Assembly: GCA_036271875.1 (NCBI GenBank)
Contig: DATAZU010000017.1
Coordinates: 124,001-188,000, forward strand
DNA: 64,000 nucleotides
Source of the DNA: Galbitalea sp036271875
GTDB taxonomy: Bacteria; Actinomycetota; Actinomycetes; Actinomycetales; Microbacteriaceae
Reading direction: 5' to 3'
The position numbers and the translations under genes are program-made. Positions 18,155 to 25,320 of this stretch are shown here, piece by piece (position 1 is the first letter of the stretch; each line of letters starts with the position of its first letter). The notes under the pieces are model-generated. The model worked only from the letters and a program-made list of their open reading frames with translations. It made no database searches and was not told the DNA's origin.

Positions 18155-19437
18155 GCCTCACCGACATCCCCACCGCCTTTACGGCGCTGAGCGAGGGCAA
18201 GCCTGTCATCGTGGTCGACAACGAAAGCCGCGAGAAGGAGGGTGATCTGATCCTCGCCGCACAGTTCGCAACGCAGGAGTGGCTGGCATTCATGATCCGG
18301 CACACCTCGGGTTTGATCTGCGCGCCCATGAGCCACGAGATCGCTGACCGGCTCGAGCTCCCGCTCATGGTGCTCGACAACCAGGATCCGCTGCAGACCG
18401 CGTACACGATCACCGTGGATGCGGCCGATCGCAAGAGCACCGGAATCAGCGCCGCCGAGCGTTCGCACACCCTGCGAGTGCTCGCCGACATTAACTCGAC
18501 CCCGACGAGCATCAACCGCCCGGGCCACATCCTTCCGCTGCGTGCTCTGGATGGCGGAGTGCGGGCTCGCGCCGGCCACACCGAGGCGGCGATCGATCTG
18601 CTCAAGCTCGCTGGTCTCATTCCGGTTGGCGCCATCGGCGAAATCATCCGGGACGATGGAGAGATGATGCGACTGCCGGACCTCATCGAATTCGGCGAAG
18701 CGAACGACCTTGCCATTGTGACGATCGAGTCGCTCATCGAGTATCTGCAGGAGTGGCACTGCGACAGTGAAATCCCGGTCAGCATCCCGATCCCGGAGAG
18801 CCCTCGGGCAATCTTCGAGGTCGAGACGAACGTTCCGACCGAGCACGGGATGTTCCGCTTCCGCGCCTACCGCGACCGCCAGACCGGCGCCGATCACCTG
18901 GCTATCATCAAGGGCAATCCAAAGAACGGCACGCTGCTGCGCGTCCATTCCGAGTGCCTGACCGGCGAGGTGTTCTCATCCGAAAAGTGCGAGTGCGGCC
19001 CGCAGCTGGATGCGGCACTCGACGCCATCCAGGAAGAGGGCGGAGTCGTGATCTACATGCGTGGCCACGAGGGACGCGGCATCGGCCTCATCAACAAGCT
19101 CAAGGCGTACCGGCTCCAGGAGGATGGCCTCGACACCCTGGATGCGAACCTCGCGCTCGGGTTTCCAGCCGACGGTCGTGACTACGGTGCGGCGGTGAGC
19201 ATTCTCGAAGACCTGGGCATCTCGGAGGTCCGGGCGATCACCAACAACCCCGAGAAGCTGCGCCAGCTTGGCGAGCGCGGGATCAAGGTGATTGAGCGTG
19301 TGCCGCTGGTTGTCGGTGTCGGCGAGTTCAACGAGAAGTACCTCGAAGCGAAGCGCGACCGCATGGGACATGTTCTTCCCGACGATGCAACGCTCGACGG
19401 ACAGGTCCTCGCCGGCCAGAACGGAGCCGGACAGTGA
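18151..19437 (+). CDS. ribBA: Bifunctional DHBP synthase / GTP cyclohydrolase II
   Basis: 428 residues. The N-terminal half is 3,4-dihydroxy-2-butanone-4-phosphate synthase (GKPVIVVDNESREKEGDLI, the acidic loop, and RPGHILPLRALDGGVRARAGHTEAAIDL). The C-terminal half is GTP cyclohydrolase II, with zinc ligands in RVHSECLTGEVFSSEKCEC, GVVIYMRGHEGRGIGL and the ring-opening region. It supplies both precursors of the pathway. It overlaps ribE by ATGA and ribH by GTGA. Confidence 0.96.
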   Translation: MSLTDIPTAFTALSEGKPVIVVDNESREKEGDLILAAQFATQEWLAFMIRHTSGLICAPMSHEIADRLELPLMVLDNQDPLQTAYTITVDAADRKSTGISAAERSHTLRVLADINSTPTSINRPGHILPLRALDGGVRARAGHTEAAIDLLKLAGLIPVGAIGEIIRDDGEMMRLPDLIEFGEANDLAIVTIESLIEYLQEWHCDSEIPVSIPIPESPRAIFEVETNVPTEHGMFRFRAYRDRQTGADHLAIIKGNPKNGTLLRVHSECLTGEVFSSEKCECGPQLDAALDAIQEEGGVVIYMRGHEGRGIGLINKLKAYRLQEDGLDTLDANLALGFPADGRDYGAAVSILEDLGISEVRAITNNPEKLRQLGERGIKVIERVPLVVGVGEFNEKYLEAKRDRMGHVLPDDATLDGQVLAGQNGAGQ

Positions 19438-19919
19438 GTGCATCGGGCGCCCCGGAAATCTCGCACACCGACGGCACCGGCCTCAGAGTCACGATTGTCG
19501 CGGCACAGTGGCACGAGCAGATCGCGACCGGCCTGATCGAGGGCGCGCGTCGAGCACTCGCGGCATCGAACGTCGACGTCACCGAGCTGCGCGTTCCGGG
19601 AAGCTTCGAGCTCGCCGTCGTCTCCAAAGCGGCACTCGAGGGCAGCGCGGATGCGGTGGTCGCGCTCGGCGTGATCATCCGCGGCGGGACTCCACACTTC
19701 GAGTACGTCGCGGATGCGGCGACCAGTGGTCTGACCGCGGTCAGCGTCGAGACGGGCAAGCCGATCGGGTTCGGACTGCTGACCCTGGACGACGAGCAAC
19801 AGGGCCTCGACCGCGCGGGCCTTCCGGACTCGAAAGAGGACAAGGGCGCCGAGGCCGCCGAGGCCGCTGTTGCAACGGCCGTGTTGCTGCGCAGCCTCCG
19901 TGGCTCAGGCCGCCGCTAG
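19434..19919 (+). CDS. ribH: 6,7-dimethyl-8-ribityllumazine synthase
   Basis: 161 residues. Lumazine synthase motifs are VAAQWHEQIATGLIEGA, VPGSFELAVVSKAAL, ALGVIIRGGTPHFEYVADA and PIGFGLLTLDDEQQGLDRAG; the usual catalytic His is in the TPHFEYV segment. The GTG start overlaps the ribBA stop (GTGA). It is the last gene of the riboswitch-controlled operon, although the ribokinase starts only 9 nt later. Confidence 0.95.
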   Translation: MSASGAPEISHTDGTGLRVTIVAAQWHEQIATGLIEGARRALAASNVDVTELRVPGSFELAVVSKAALEGSADAVVALGVIIRGGTPHFEYVADAATSGLTAVSVETGKPIGFGLLTLDDEQQGLDRAGLPDSKEDKGAEAAEAAVATAVLLRSLRGSGRR

Positions 19920-19928
19920 CATGATGGC

Positions 19929-20807
19929 GTGACCCCGCAGCTTCTCGTCCTCGGATCCGCCAACCGCGACTACACGGTTCTGGTTGAGCGGCATCCGTTG
20001 CCCGGAGAGACGGTACTCGGCGGATCGCTGACCGTCGCGACCGGCGGCAAGGGCGCGAACCAGGCTGCCGCAGCGGCTCGATCAGGCACGAAGCCGGTAT
20101 TCATTGGCGCGGTGGGCCGAGACTCGGTCGGCGATGACGTGCTCGCCGATCTCGCCGCCCGTGGCGTTGACGTCTCGCGAGTGCTGCGTCCGGACGAGCC
20201 GACCGGTGTCGCTCTCATCACCGTTTCCGCTGACGGGGAGAACTCGATCGTCGTCGCGGCCGGCGCAAACGGCTCACTCGAGGCGGATGCCACGGCCAAA
20301 ACAATCGCCGATCTGGCCGACGACCGCACGGTACTGCTGTGCCAGCTCGAGATTCCGGCCGAGGTGGTGTCGGCAGCAGCATCCGAGATCGAGAAGGCTG
20401 GCGGGCGGTTCGCGCTGAACCTGTCACCCTCGCGGTACGTCTCACCCAAACTGCTCGAGCTCGCGGACCCGCTCATCCTGAACGAGAGCGAGGCATCGGA
20501 TCTCGCCGGCAGCACGATTGACGGACCCGCGGATGCCGAAACGGTCGCGGGGCGCCTGCTGTCGACGAGCAAGTCCGTCGTCATCACTCTCGGAGCCGAC
20601 GGTGTCGTCGTCGCTGACTCGACGGGAGTTGTCCGGCTCGACGCCGACCGGGTGCCCGTGGTCGACACCACCGGCGCCGGGGACGCATTTGCTGGCGCGC
20701 TTGCCGCCGCGCTCACGACGGGAGCGAGCCTGACGGATGCTGTCAGAGCCGGTGTCGCGGCGGGATCTGCCGCCGTGCAGCACCTCGGAGCTCAGCCTCC
20801 GCTCTAG
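19929..20807 (+). CDS. rbsK: Ribokinase (PfkB family)
   Basis: 292 residues. The PfkB signature 1 is GGKGANQAAAAARSG with the preceding GSANRDY, and signature 2 is DTTGAGDAFAGALAAAL containing the catalytic Asp. NLSPSRYV, LNESEASDLAG and VVITLGADGVVV complete the ribokinase pattern. It phosphorylates ribose or a close analogue; ribose is most likely but not proven. The GTG start lies 9 nt after ribH, so it may be transcribed with the riboflavin genes. It is convergent with the gene at 20811. Confidence 0.87.
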   Translation: MTPQLLVLGSANRDYTVLVERHPLPGETVLGGSLTVATGGKGANQAAAAARSGTKPVFIGAVGRDSVGDDVLADLAARGVDVSRVLRPDEPTGVALITVSADGENSIVVAAGANGSLEADATAKTIADLADDRTVLLCQLEIPAEVVSAAASEIEKAGGRFALNLSPSRYVSPKLLELADPLILNESEASDLAGSTIDGPADAETVAGRLLSTSKSVVITLGADGVVVADSTGVVRLDADRVPVVDTTGAGDAFAGALAAALTTGASLTDAVRAGVAAGSAAVQHLGAQPPL

Positions 20808-20810
20808 TCG

Positions 20811-21497
20811 TTACGGTTTGCCAGGCGGCGTTGACAACGGCGTCGGGGACGCCGCCAGAGGCGGTGGAATCTGATCGGCCAGTAGCGCTGCTACCATCCT
20901 TTGGGCACGCGGATAGTACGGGGCGTAATAGTTCGGATTCGCGTTGCCCTGAACGATGTGCGCCGCAGCGGTTGGTGCGAGTGTCTGCCACCCGACAATT
21001 CCCAGCAGGCGCTGGAAAAAGTTGTACGCCGCGGTGTACGGGTTCATCCGATCAGCCAGGGGACCCCAGTTCGAGCGCTGCTGGAACAGGCCGCGGCTGT
21101 CCGGCCCCGCGGTGTCGCCGTAGTTGAGATTCTGTAGGTTCGACTCCCCGATCGCGACCATTACGCCGATGTCCTTGGCACGGTCATCCGCGGTCCACCG
21201 GTTTGCCGCGCGGATGATCTGCGCAGCATTCACGAGGGCGGCCTGGCAGTAGCCTTCGATCGGACCCGCGGGCACGCTGATCGTTCCAACCACGACATCC
21301 GCGACCCGCGGACACGCCGGCTGCGTCGGGGCTGCGGCCTGCGGTGCCGTCGGCCGAAGCAGGACGACGGCGACAAGGCCAACGACCAAGATCAGGGCAA
21401 TCGGCAGCGCGATCTTCCAGGCGAACCGCTCCCTCCGCCTGGACCTCACGGTCCCTGAGGCTTTCGAAGGGCGCGACCTGCCGCGAGTCGCCGCCAT
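20811..21497 (-). CDS. Membrane-anchored lysozyme/transglycosylase-like protein
   Basis: 228 residues from the ATG at 21497, which overlaps the preceding permease stop (ATGA). A basic N-terminus is followed by one transmembrane helix (WKIALPIALILVVGLVAVVLL), then an exported domain with MVAIGESNLQNLNYGDTAG and DSRGLFQQRSNWGPLADRMN. This resembles the SLT/lysozyme-like proteins of actinobacteria, where the Glu in GES would be catalytic. The end is Pro-rich. It is the last gene of the ABC transporter operon, so it may work at the wall together with that exporter. The N-terminal RPSKASGT segment is encoded by a REP-like repeat (21450-21472). Confidence 0.72.
   Translation of the reverse strand: MAATRGRSRPSKASGTVRSRRRERFAWKIALPIALILVVGLVAVVLLRPTAPQAAAPTQPACPRVADVVVGTISVPAGPIEGYCQAALVNAAQIIRAANRWTADDRAKDIGVMVAIGESNLQNLNYGDTAGPDSRGLFQQRSNWGPLADRMNPYTAAYNFFQRLLGIVGWQTLAPTAAAHIVQGNANPNYYAPYYPRAQRMVAALLADQIPPPLAASPTPLSTPPGKP
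21450..21472 (+). repeat. REP-like repeat inside the N-terminus of the lysozyme-like gene
   Basis: GGTCCCTGAGGCTTTCGAAG (plus GGC) differs from the common repeat by few bases. It is translated on the opposite strand as RPSKASGT, in the disordered N-terminal tail before the membrane helix. Confidence 0.65.
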
Positions 21498-22342
21498 CAG
21501 TTCAGGAACAGCGCGCGCAACCGCTTGGTCGTGAACACCAGCCCGAGCGCAATCATCACGGCGAAGTACAGCACGTGCCACAGCAGACCCCAACTCAGGT
21601 CGCCGGTCGTCAGCCCGCGAATGAGCTCGACCCCGTGCCAGAGCGGCAGCGCCTCGATGATGTACTGCATGGCCGGCGGGTAGACCGACAGCGGGTAGAA
21701 AGTAGCCGAGAAGATGAACATCGGCAGCAGGATGAAGTTGATCCAGTCCATCTGCTGGAAGGTCTTCATGTAGCTGGTGATGCCCATGCCGAGACTCGCG
21801 AAACCGAACGCAATGAGCACAACCGCGGGCAGGGCGAGGATGGCTGTCCACGCCAGATTCAGCCCGAACAGCTGCATGACGATCATGAATCCGAGCGCAT
21901 AGAGCAGCCCGCGAAGGAGGGCGTAGGTGATCTCTCCGAGCGCGACGTCGAATGGTCCGATGGATGTCGCAAGCATGCCTTCGTACAGTTTCGCGTAGTT
22001 CATCTTGAAGAACACGTTCCAGGTCGAGTCGTACACCGCTCCGTTCATCGCAGACACCGCGAGCAGCGCGGGAGCGATGTAGGCGGCATACGGGATGTGC
22101 GCGCCGCTGGCCGTTGTCACGGCGCCAACAAGGGACCCGAGCCCAACGCCGAACGACAACAGGTAGAGAATCGGTTCGACGAAGCCGCTGACGACGATGA
22201 TCCAGTTGTTGGTCTTCGCGGCGAGGAGACCTCGGCCGAGTACTGAACGCGAGTTGCGTGCGTAGATCGCTCCAAGGAATCGACTGCGCGACGGCGGCGC
22301 GAATACGGCCGGGGACGACGGCAGCGTAGGGACCCCGGTCAC
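21497..22342 (-). CDS. ABC-2 type transporter permease (second subunit)
   Basis: 281 residues from the GTG at 22342, which overlaps the upstream permease stop (GTGA). The longer open frame upstream is antisense noise. There are about six hydrophobic segments, with the ABC-2 pattern WIIVVSGFVEPILYLLSFGVGLG, the conserved central region (TSIGPFDVALGEITYALLRG) and the late ILLPMFIFSATFYPLSVYPP loop, as in DrrB/NodJ permeases. It probably pairs with the neighbouring permease and the ATPase at 23169 as a heteromeric exporter; the substrate is unknown. Confidence 0.87.
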   Translation of the reverse strand: MTGVPTLPSSPAVFAPPSRSRFLGAIYARNSRSVLGRGLLAAKTNNWIIVVSGFVEPILYLLSFGVGLGSLVGAVTTASGAHIPYAAYIAPALLAVSAMNGAVYDSTWNVFFKMNYAKLYEGMLATSIGPFDVALGEITYALLRGLLYALGFMIVMQLFGLNLAWTAILALPAVVLIAFGFASLGMGITSYMKTFQQMDWINFILLPMFIFSATFYPLSVYPPAMQYIIEALPLWHGVELIRGLTTGDLSWGLLWHVLYFAVMIALGLVFTTKRLRALFLN

Positions 22343-23172
22343 TTGTTTAGCCTCCTCGAGAAGGTGCGCGCGGTGAGGTACCAGCCGAGCACACCGATGG
22401 CGAGCAGGTAGACAACGTGGGTGACGACCAGCCACATTGGCTCGGCCATGCCGTAGGTAAGGTCGCGGCCTAGCTGGGTGCCATGCCACAGCGGGGAAAT
22501 CCAGCCGATCCACTGCAGGTAGATCGGGAGGTTCGAGATCGGAAAGAAGGTGCCGGAAAAGAGGAACATCGGCATGACGCCGAATCTCTGGATGAGGGCC
22601 GGTTGACCACGGTCATCCTCAACTCTCGCCATGGCCGCCATGATGATCAGCCCAACCGACAGTCCAGTGAGGACCGCGGTAAAGATGCTCAGCACTCCGA
22701 GGGCGGAGGGGACGGCCCCGAAGATGATCATGAAGACGAAGTAGACCCCGACGGTCGGCACCATGTGCACGAGCACACCGAGAACGAAACCGTTCACGAT
22801 CTGTAGCGGTGAGATCGGGGCAGCATTCATGCCGAAGAAGATCGCGTTCCACTTGAACCCGGCAATGACCGGATAGGAGAATTCGTTCGCGGAGACGGTT
22901 ACCGCTGCGCTGGCGAGCAGGGCGGGAGCGACGAAGTCGAGGTAGCTCGCACCCTGGATCGGCGCGTTGATGAGGTGCGCTAGCCCAACGCCGAGCCCGA
23001 ACAGATACAGCAGAGGGTTGCCCAATGTCGTGACGATGACGGTCTGCAGGTACGAGCGCATGCTGCGAATCTTGTGCTCAGCAACGTAGAACGACCCCCA
23101 CCGGCGTGGCAGCTCCCCCGCGTGTGCGGTCCCTGAGCTCGTCCCGGTCCCTGAGCTTGTCGAAGGGCTCAT
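22339..23172 (-). CDS. ABC-2 type transporter permease (first subunit)
   Basis: 277 residues from the ATG at 23172, overlapping the ATPase stop by ATGA. A Ser/Thr/Gly-rich start (SPSTSSGTGTSSGTA), encoded by two REP-like repeats, is followed by the cytoplasmic RRWGSFYVAEHKIRSMRSYL and six hydrophobic spans with GNPLLYLFGLGVGLA, FFGMNAAPISPLQIVNGFVL and PMFLFSGTFFPISNLPIYLQ. It belongs to the NodJ/DrrB class. The N-terminal repeat-derived segment is not part of the normal family fold. Confidence 0.87.
   Translation of the reverse strand: MSPSTSSGTGTSSGTAHAGELPRRWGSFYVAEHKIRSMRSYLQTVIVTTLGNPLLYLFGLGVGLAHLINAPIQGASYLDFVAPALLASAAVTVSANEFSYPVIAGFKWNAIFFGMNAAPISPLQIVNGFVLGVLVHMVPTVGVYFVFMIIFGAVPSALGVLSIFTAVLTGLSVGLIIMAAMARVEDDRGQPALIQRFGVMPMFLFSGTFFPISNLPIYLQWIGWISPLWHGTQLGRDLTYGMAEPMWLVVTHVVYLLAIGVLGWYLTARTFSRRLNK
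23128..23168 (+). repeat. Two REP-like repeats in tandem at the start of the permease gene
   Basis: A partial copy (GGTCCCTGAGCTCGTC) is followed directly by a full copy (GGTCCCTGAGCTTGTCGAAG, then GG). Together they code, on the minus strand, for nearly the whole Ser/Thr/Gly-rich N-terminus of the permease. Confidence 0.7.
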
Positions 23173-24095
23173 TCGATCAGGCTCCGTCCGGTGAGACGGA
23201 GGAACACGTCCTCGAGGCTCGAGCGTCGCACGAGACTCGTGAGCGGCTTCAACCCTCGCTTGATGATCTCCTCGAGCTCCACCTCGCCGTTCTCCGAGTA
23301 GATCAGGATGCGGTCGGGCAGCACCTCGATGCGGTCGCCGATTCCCTTGATCTGCTTCGCGACATCCGCATTCTTCTCTGAGCCGAACCGCACCTCGACA
23401 ACCTCGCGGGTCGAGTACTGCTTGATCAGGGCCGCGGGCGACCCCTCGGCCATGATCGCGCCCTTGTCGACGACGACCAGCCGGTCGCAGAGCTGCTCCG
23501 CTTCGTCCATGTAGTGCGTCGTCAGCACGAGTGTCGTGCCCTGCTCCTTCAGACGGAACAGGCGGTCCCACAGGATGTGACGCGCCTGCGGATCGAGACC
23601 CGTCGTCGGTTCGTCGAGCAGCAGGATGCGCGGGTCATTAACCAGGGCGCGCGCAATGGTGAGGCGGCGCTTCATTCCGCCGGAAAGGTCGTCGACCCGC
23701 GCCCTTGCGCGGTCGGAGAGCTGCGCAAACTCCAACAGCTCATCGGCTCGCTTGGCGACCTTGGCCCGTGGGATGCCGAAGTAGCGGCCGTAGACGATCA
23801 GGTTGTCGCGAACTCGTAGCTCCATGTCCAGGTTGTCCGCCTGGGGCACGACGCCGAGCTGCGACCGGATCTCGGGACCGTGCTCGTTTGGATCGAGTCC
23901 GAGGATGCTCAGGCTGCCACTCGTGCGCGTGGAAACAGCGCCAACCATTCTCATGGTCGTCGACTTTCCCGCGCCGTTTGGCCCCAGCAATCCGAAGGAT
24001 TCTCCGGGCGCAACGTCGAAGGAGATGCCATCGACAGCGGCGAACTCCTTGTACTTCTTGGTCAGCAAGGAGGCGGTGATGACGGCTTCTGGCAC
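23169..24095 (-). CDS. ABC transporter ATP-binding protein, DrrA/NodI type
   Basis: 308 residues. Walker A is GPNGAGKSTT, the Q-loop is GVVPQADNLD, the signature is DLSGGMKRR, Walker B is RILLLDEPTTGLD and the switch His is in VLTTHYMDEAEQL. The C-terminal 80 residues form the DrrA/NodI-type extension. It energises the two permeases that follow with ATGA/GTGA overlaps. This class often exports antibiotics, lipids or polysaccharides; the cargo here is unknown. Confidence 0.92.
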   Translation of the reverse strand: MPEAVITASLLTKKYKEFAAVDGISFDVAPGESFGLLGPNGAGKSTTMRMVGAVSTRTSGSLSILGLDPNEHGPEIRSQLGVVPQADNLDMELRVRDNLIVYGRYFGIPRAKVAKRADELLEFAQLSDRARARVDDLSGGMKRRLTIARALVNDPRILLLDEPTTGLDPQARHILWDRLFRLKEQGTTLVLTTHYMDEAEQLCDRLVVVDKGAIMAEGSPAALIKQYSTREVVEVRFGSEKNADVAKQIKGIGDRIEVLPDRILIYSENGEVELEEIIKRGLKPLTSLVRRSSLEDVFLRLTGRSLIE

Positions 24096-24135
24096 GGTTT
24101 CGAGCCTAACTCAGACCGCCGACCATAGAAATGAA

Positions 24136-24171
24136 GGGGTGGAACGGCGCCCGAATGTGCCGTTCCACCCC
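24136..24171 (-). terminator. Perfect 13-bp hairpin terminator
   Basis: GGGGTGGAACGGC pairs perfectly with GCCGTTCCACCCC around a 10-nt loop, followed on the minus strand by TTCATTT. It is placed 17 nt after the stop of the LPTTG protein and before the ABC ATPase start, so it separates the two units. Confidence 0.75.
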
Positions 24172-24187
24172 ACTCGAATCGATTGCG

Positions 24188-24946
24188 CTACTGCGGAATC
24201 GACGGCGCCACGTGGTAGAAGCCCGTGTAGGTAACGGTGGCGAACAGCGTGTTTCCGCATCCGTCGGAGTACGGGAAGTTCGTAACGTCACTCACGGTGA
24301 AATCGTTGTCGGCGCCGATGGTGGAGGCCAGGGTCAGCACACCGTCCAGATCGAGGGTTCCGGATCCATCGGCGTTGTTATAGTTGGCGTTCGCCGACTG
24401 CGCCGTAGCTGTCCCCGCCGGATTGGTCGAGGTCACCGTCGTCTGGCCGTCGGAGGGAACCCAACCGGACTCGCCGCGAATCTCCACCAGTTCGGGAAGG
24501 CTCGAGGCTGGGACGAGCGCGGGCGACTGGATAAAGTTCGAGTTGATGTCCCAGTTCGCGAACGTGAACGTGATGTCCGGCTTCGTCGTCGGCGTGCACA
24601 CCGGGGGCACGGTGCTCGTGGGGGTCGGCGTTGGGGTCGGCGTTGAGCTGCCCGGACCACCGGTGCCATTGCCACCCAGGTTACCGGGGTCACCGGGATC
24701 GCCGCCCGCGACTGGAACGCACGTCGTCGCGGCCTGCGCTGGCGCGGCGGGAACGGCGGTCAGAAGCAGGCCTCCGACGGCGAGCGGCAGAATCACTAGC
24801 GCCGCTGTGGCGCGGACACTGAGCTTTCCGCCGCGGCGAAGGCGGTGGAACACGAGAAAACCGACCCCGGCCGCGGCGAGAATACCCGCGACGATGAGAA
24901 GCGGCAGGACATCGGCTATGCCTGTGGTCGGGAGAACGCAATTCAT
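24188..24946 (-). CDS. Predicted surface protein with N-terminal LPTTG-TM-RR segment
   Basis: 252 residues from the ATG at 24946, with AAAGG 7 nt upstream. The chain opens MNCVLPTTGIADVLP, then a hydrophobic helix and HRLRRGG. This is the exact layout of a sortase sorting signal, but it sits at the N-terminus. A second hydrophobic stretch ending AAPAQA looks like a signal or cleavage region. A Gly/Pro/Thr linker (STPTPTPTPTSTVPP) and a beta-rich outer domain without recognised motifs follow. No sortase gene is in the window. The function is unknown; it may be anchored by its N-terminal helices. Confidence 0.7.
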   Translation of the reverse strand: MNCVLPTTGIADVLPLLIVAGILAAAGVGFLVFHRLRRGGKLSVRATAALVILPLAVGGLLLTAVPAAPAQAATTCVPVAGGDPGDPGNLGGNGTGGPGSSTPTPTPTPTSTVPPVCTPTTKPDITFTFANWDINSNFIQSPALVPASSLPELVEIRGESGWVPSDGQTTVTSTNPAGTATAQSANANYNNADGSGTLDLDGVLTLASTIGADNDFTVSDVTNFPYSDGCGNTLFATVTYTGFYHVAPSIPQ

Positions 24947-25053
24947 AGAAGAGCCTTTCGGGGGATCAGCACGGCACCGCACTGAAGCACTTTGATTCTG
25001 AACCGACCGTCCAAACTCGGCGATGAGTAGGAACTACTGCGAAAACAGGCACT

Positions 25054-25071
25054 CGTCAACTAAAGTTGACG
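25054..25071 (+). promoter_or_regulatory. Palindromic operator 1
   Basis: CGTCAACTAAAGTTGACG is an 18-bp near-perfect palindrome (half-site CGTCAAC). It lies 30 nt before the small HTH gene, in the divergent region that also serves the LPTTG gene. Confidence 0.7.
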
Positions 25072-25081
25072 CGGGCTGCCT

Positions 25082-25099
25082 CGTCAACTAATGTTGACG
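25082..25099 (+). promoter_or_regulatory. Palindromic operator 2, adjacent to the HTH start codon
   Basis: CGTCAACTAATGTTGACG repeats the first operator with one change, centre-to-centre distance 28 bp. It ends 1 nt before the ATG of the HTH gene, so binding would block its transcription or initiation. Confidence 0.7.
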
Positions 25100-25100
25100 A

Positions 25101-25316
25101 ATGGACATTCCGACCCTGAAGACCCTGGCCGACGAGGCGGGCTCATACGACCCGATTGCCGCGCTTCGGGCCATCGAGAAACTTCGCAAGGAAGTCGATC
25201 GCGTCGAGGTGGTCGCGGTTCGCCGAGCCCGCAACGCCAACGCCTCGTGGCAACTCATCGCGCTCGCGCTCGGCGTATCCAAACAGGCAGTTCACAAGAA
25301 GTACGGAAGAAGCTAG
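25101..25316 (+). CDS. Small helix-turn-helix regulator (71 aa)
   Basis: The protein consists of an amphipathic helical stretch (AALRAIEKLRKEVDRVEVVAVRRARN) and a C-terminal helix-turn-helix (SWQLIALALGVSKQAVHKKYGR) like sigma region 4 or MarR-type recognition helices. Two identical-type palindromes lie directly in front of the start, so autoregulation and control of the following ABC exporter (ATG 4 nt after the stop) are likely. No ligand domain is visible. Confidence 0.75.
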   Translation: MDIPTLKTLADEAGSYDPIAALRAIEKLRKEVDRVEVVAVRRARNANASWQLIALALGVSKQAVHKKYGRS

Positions 25317-25320
25317 AGCC

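Noticed and set aside
20811..21851. 346-residue version of the lysozyme-like protein
   Set aside because: The upstream part overlaps the permease gene in another frame; the ATGA overlap at 21497 marks the start.
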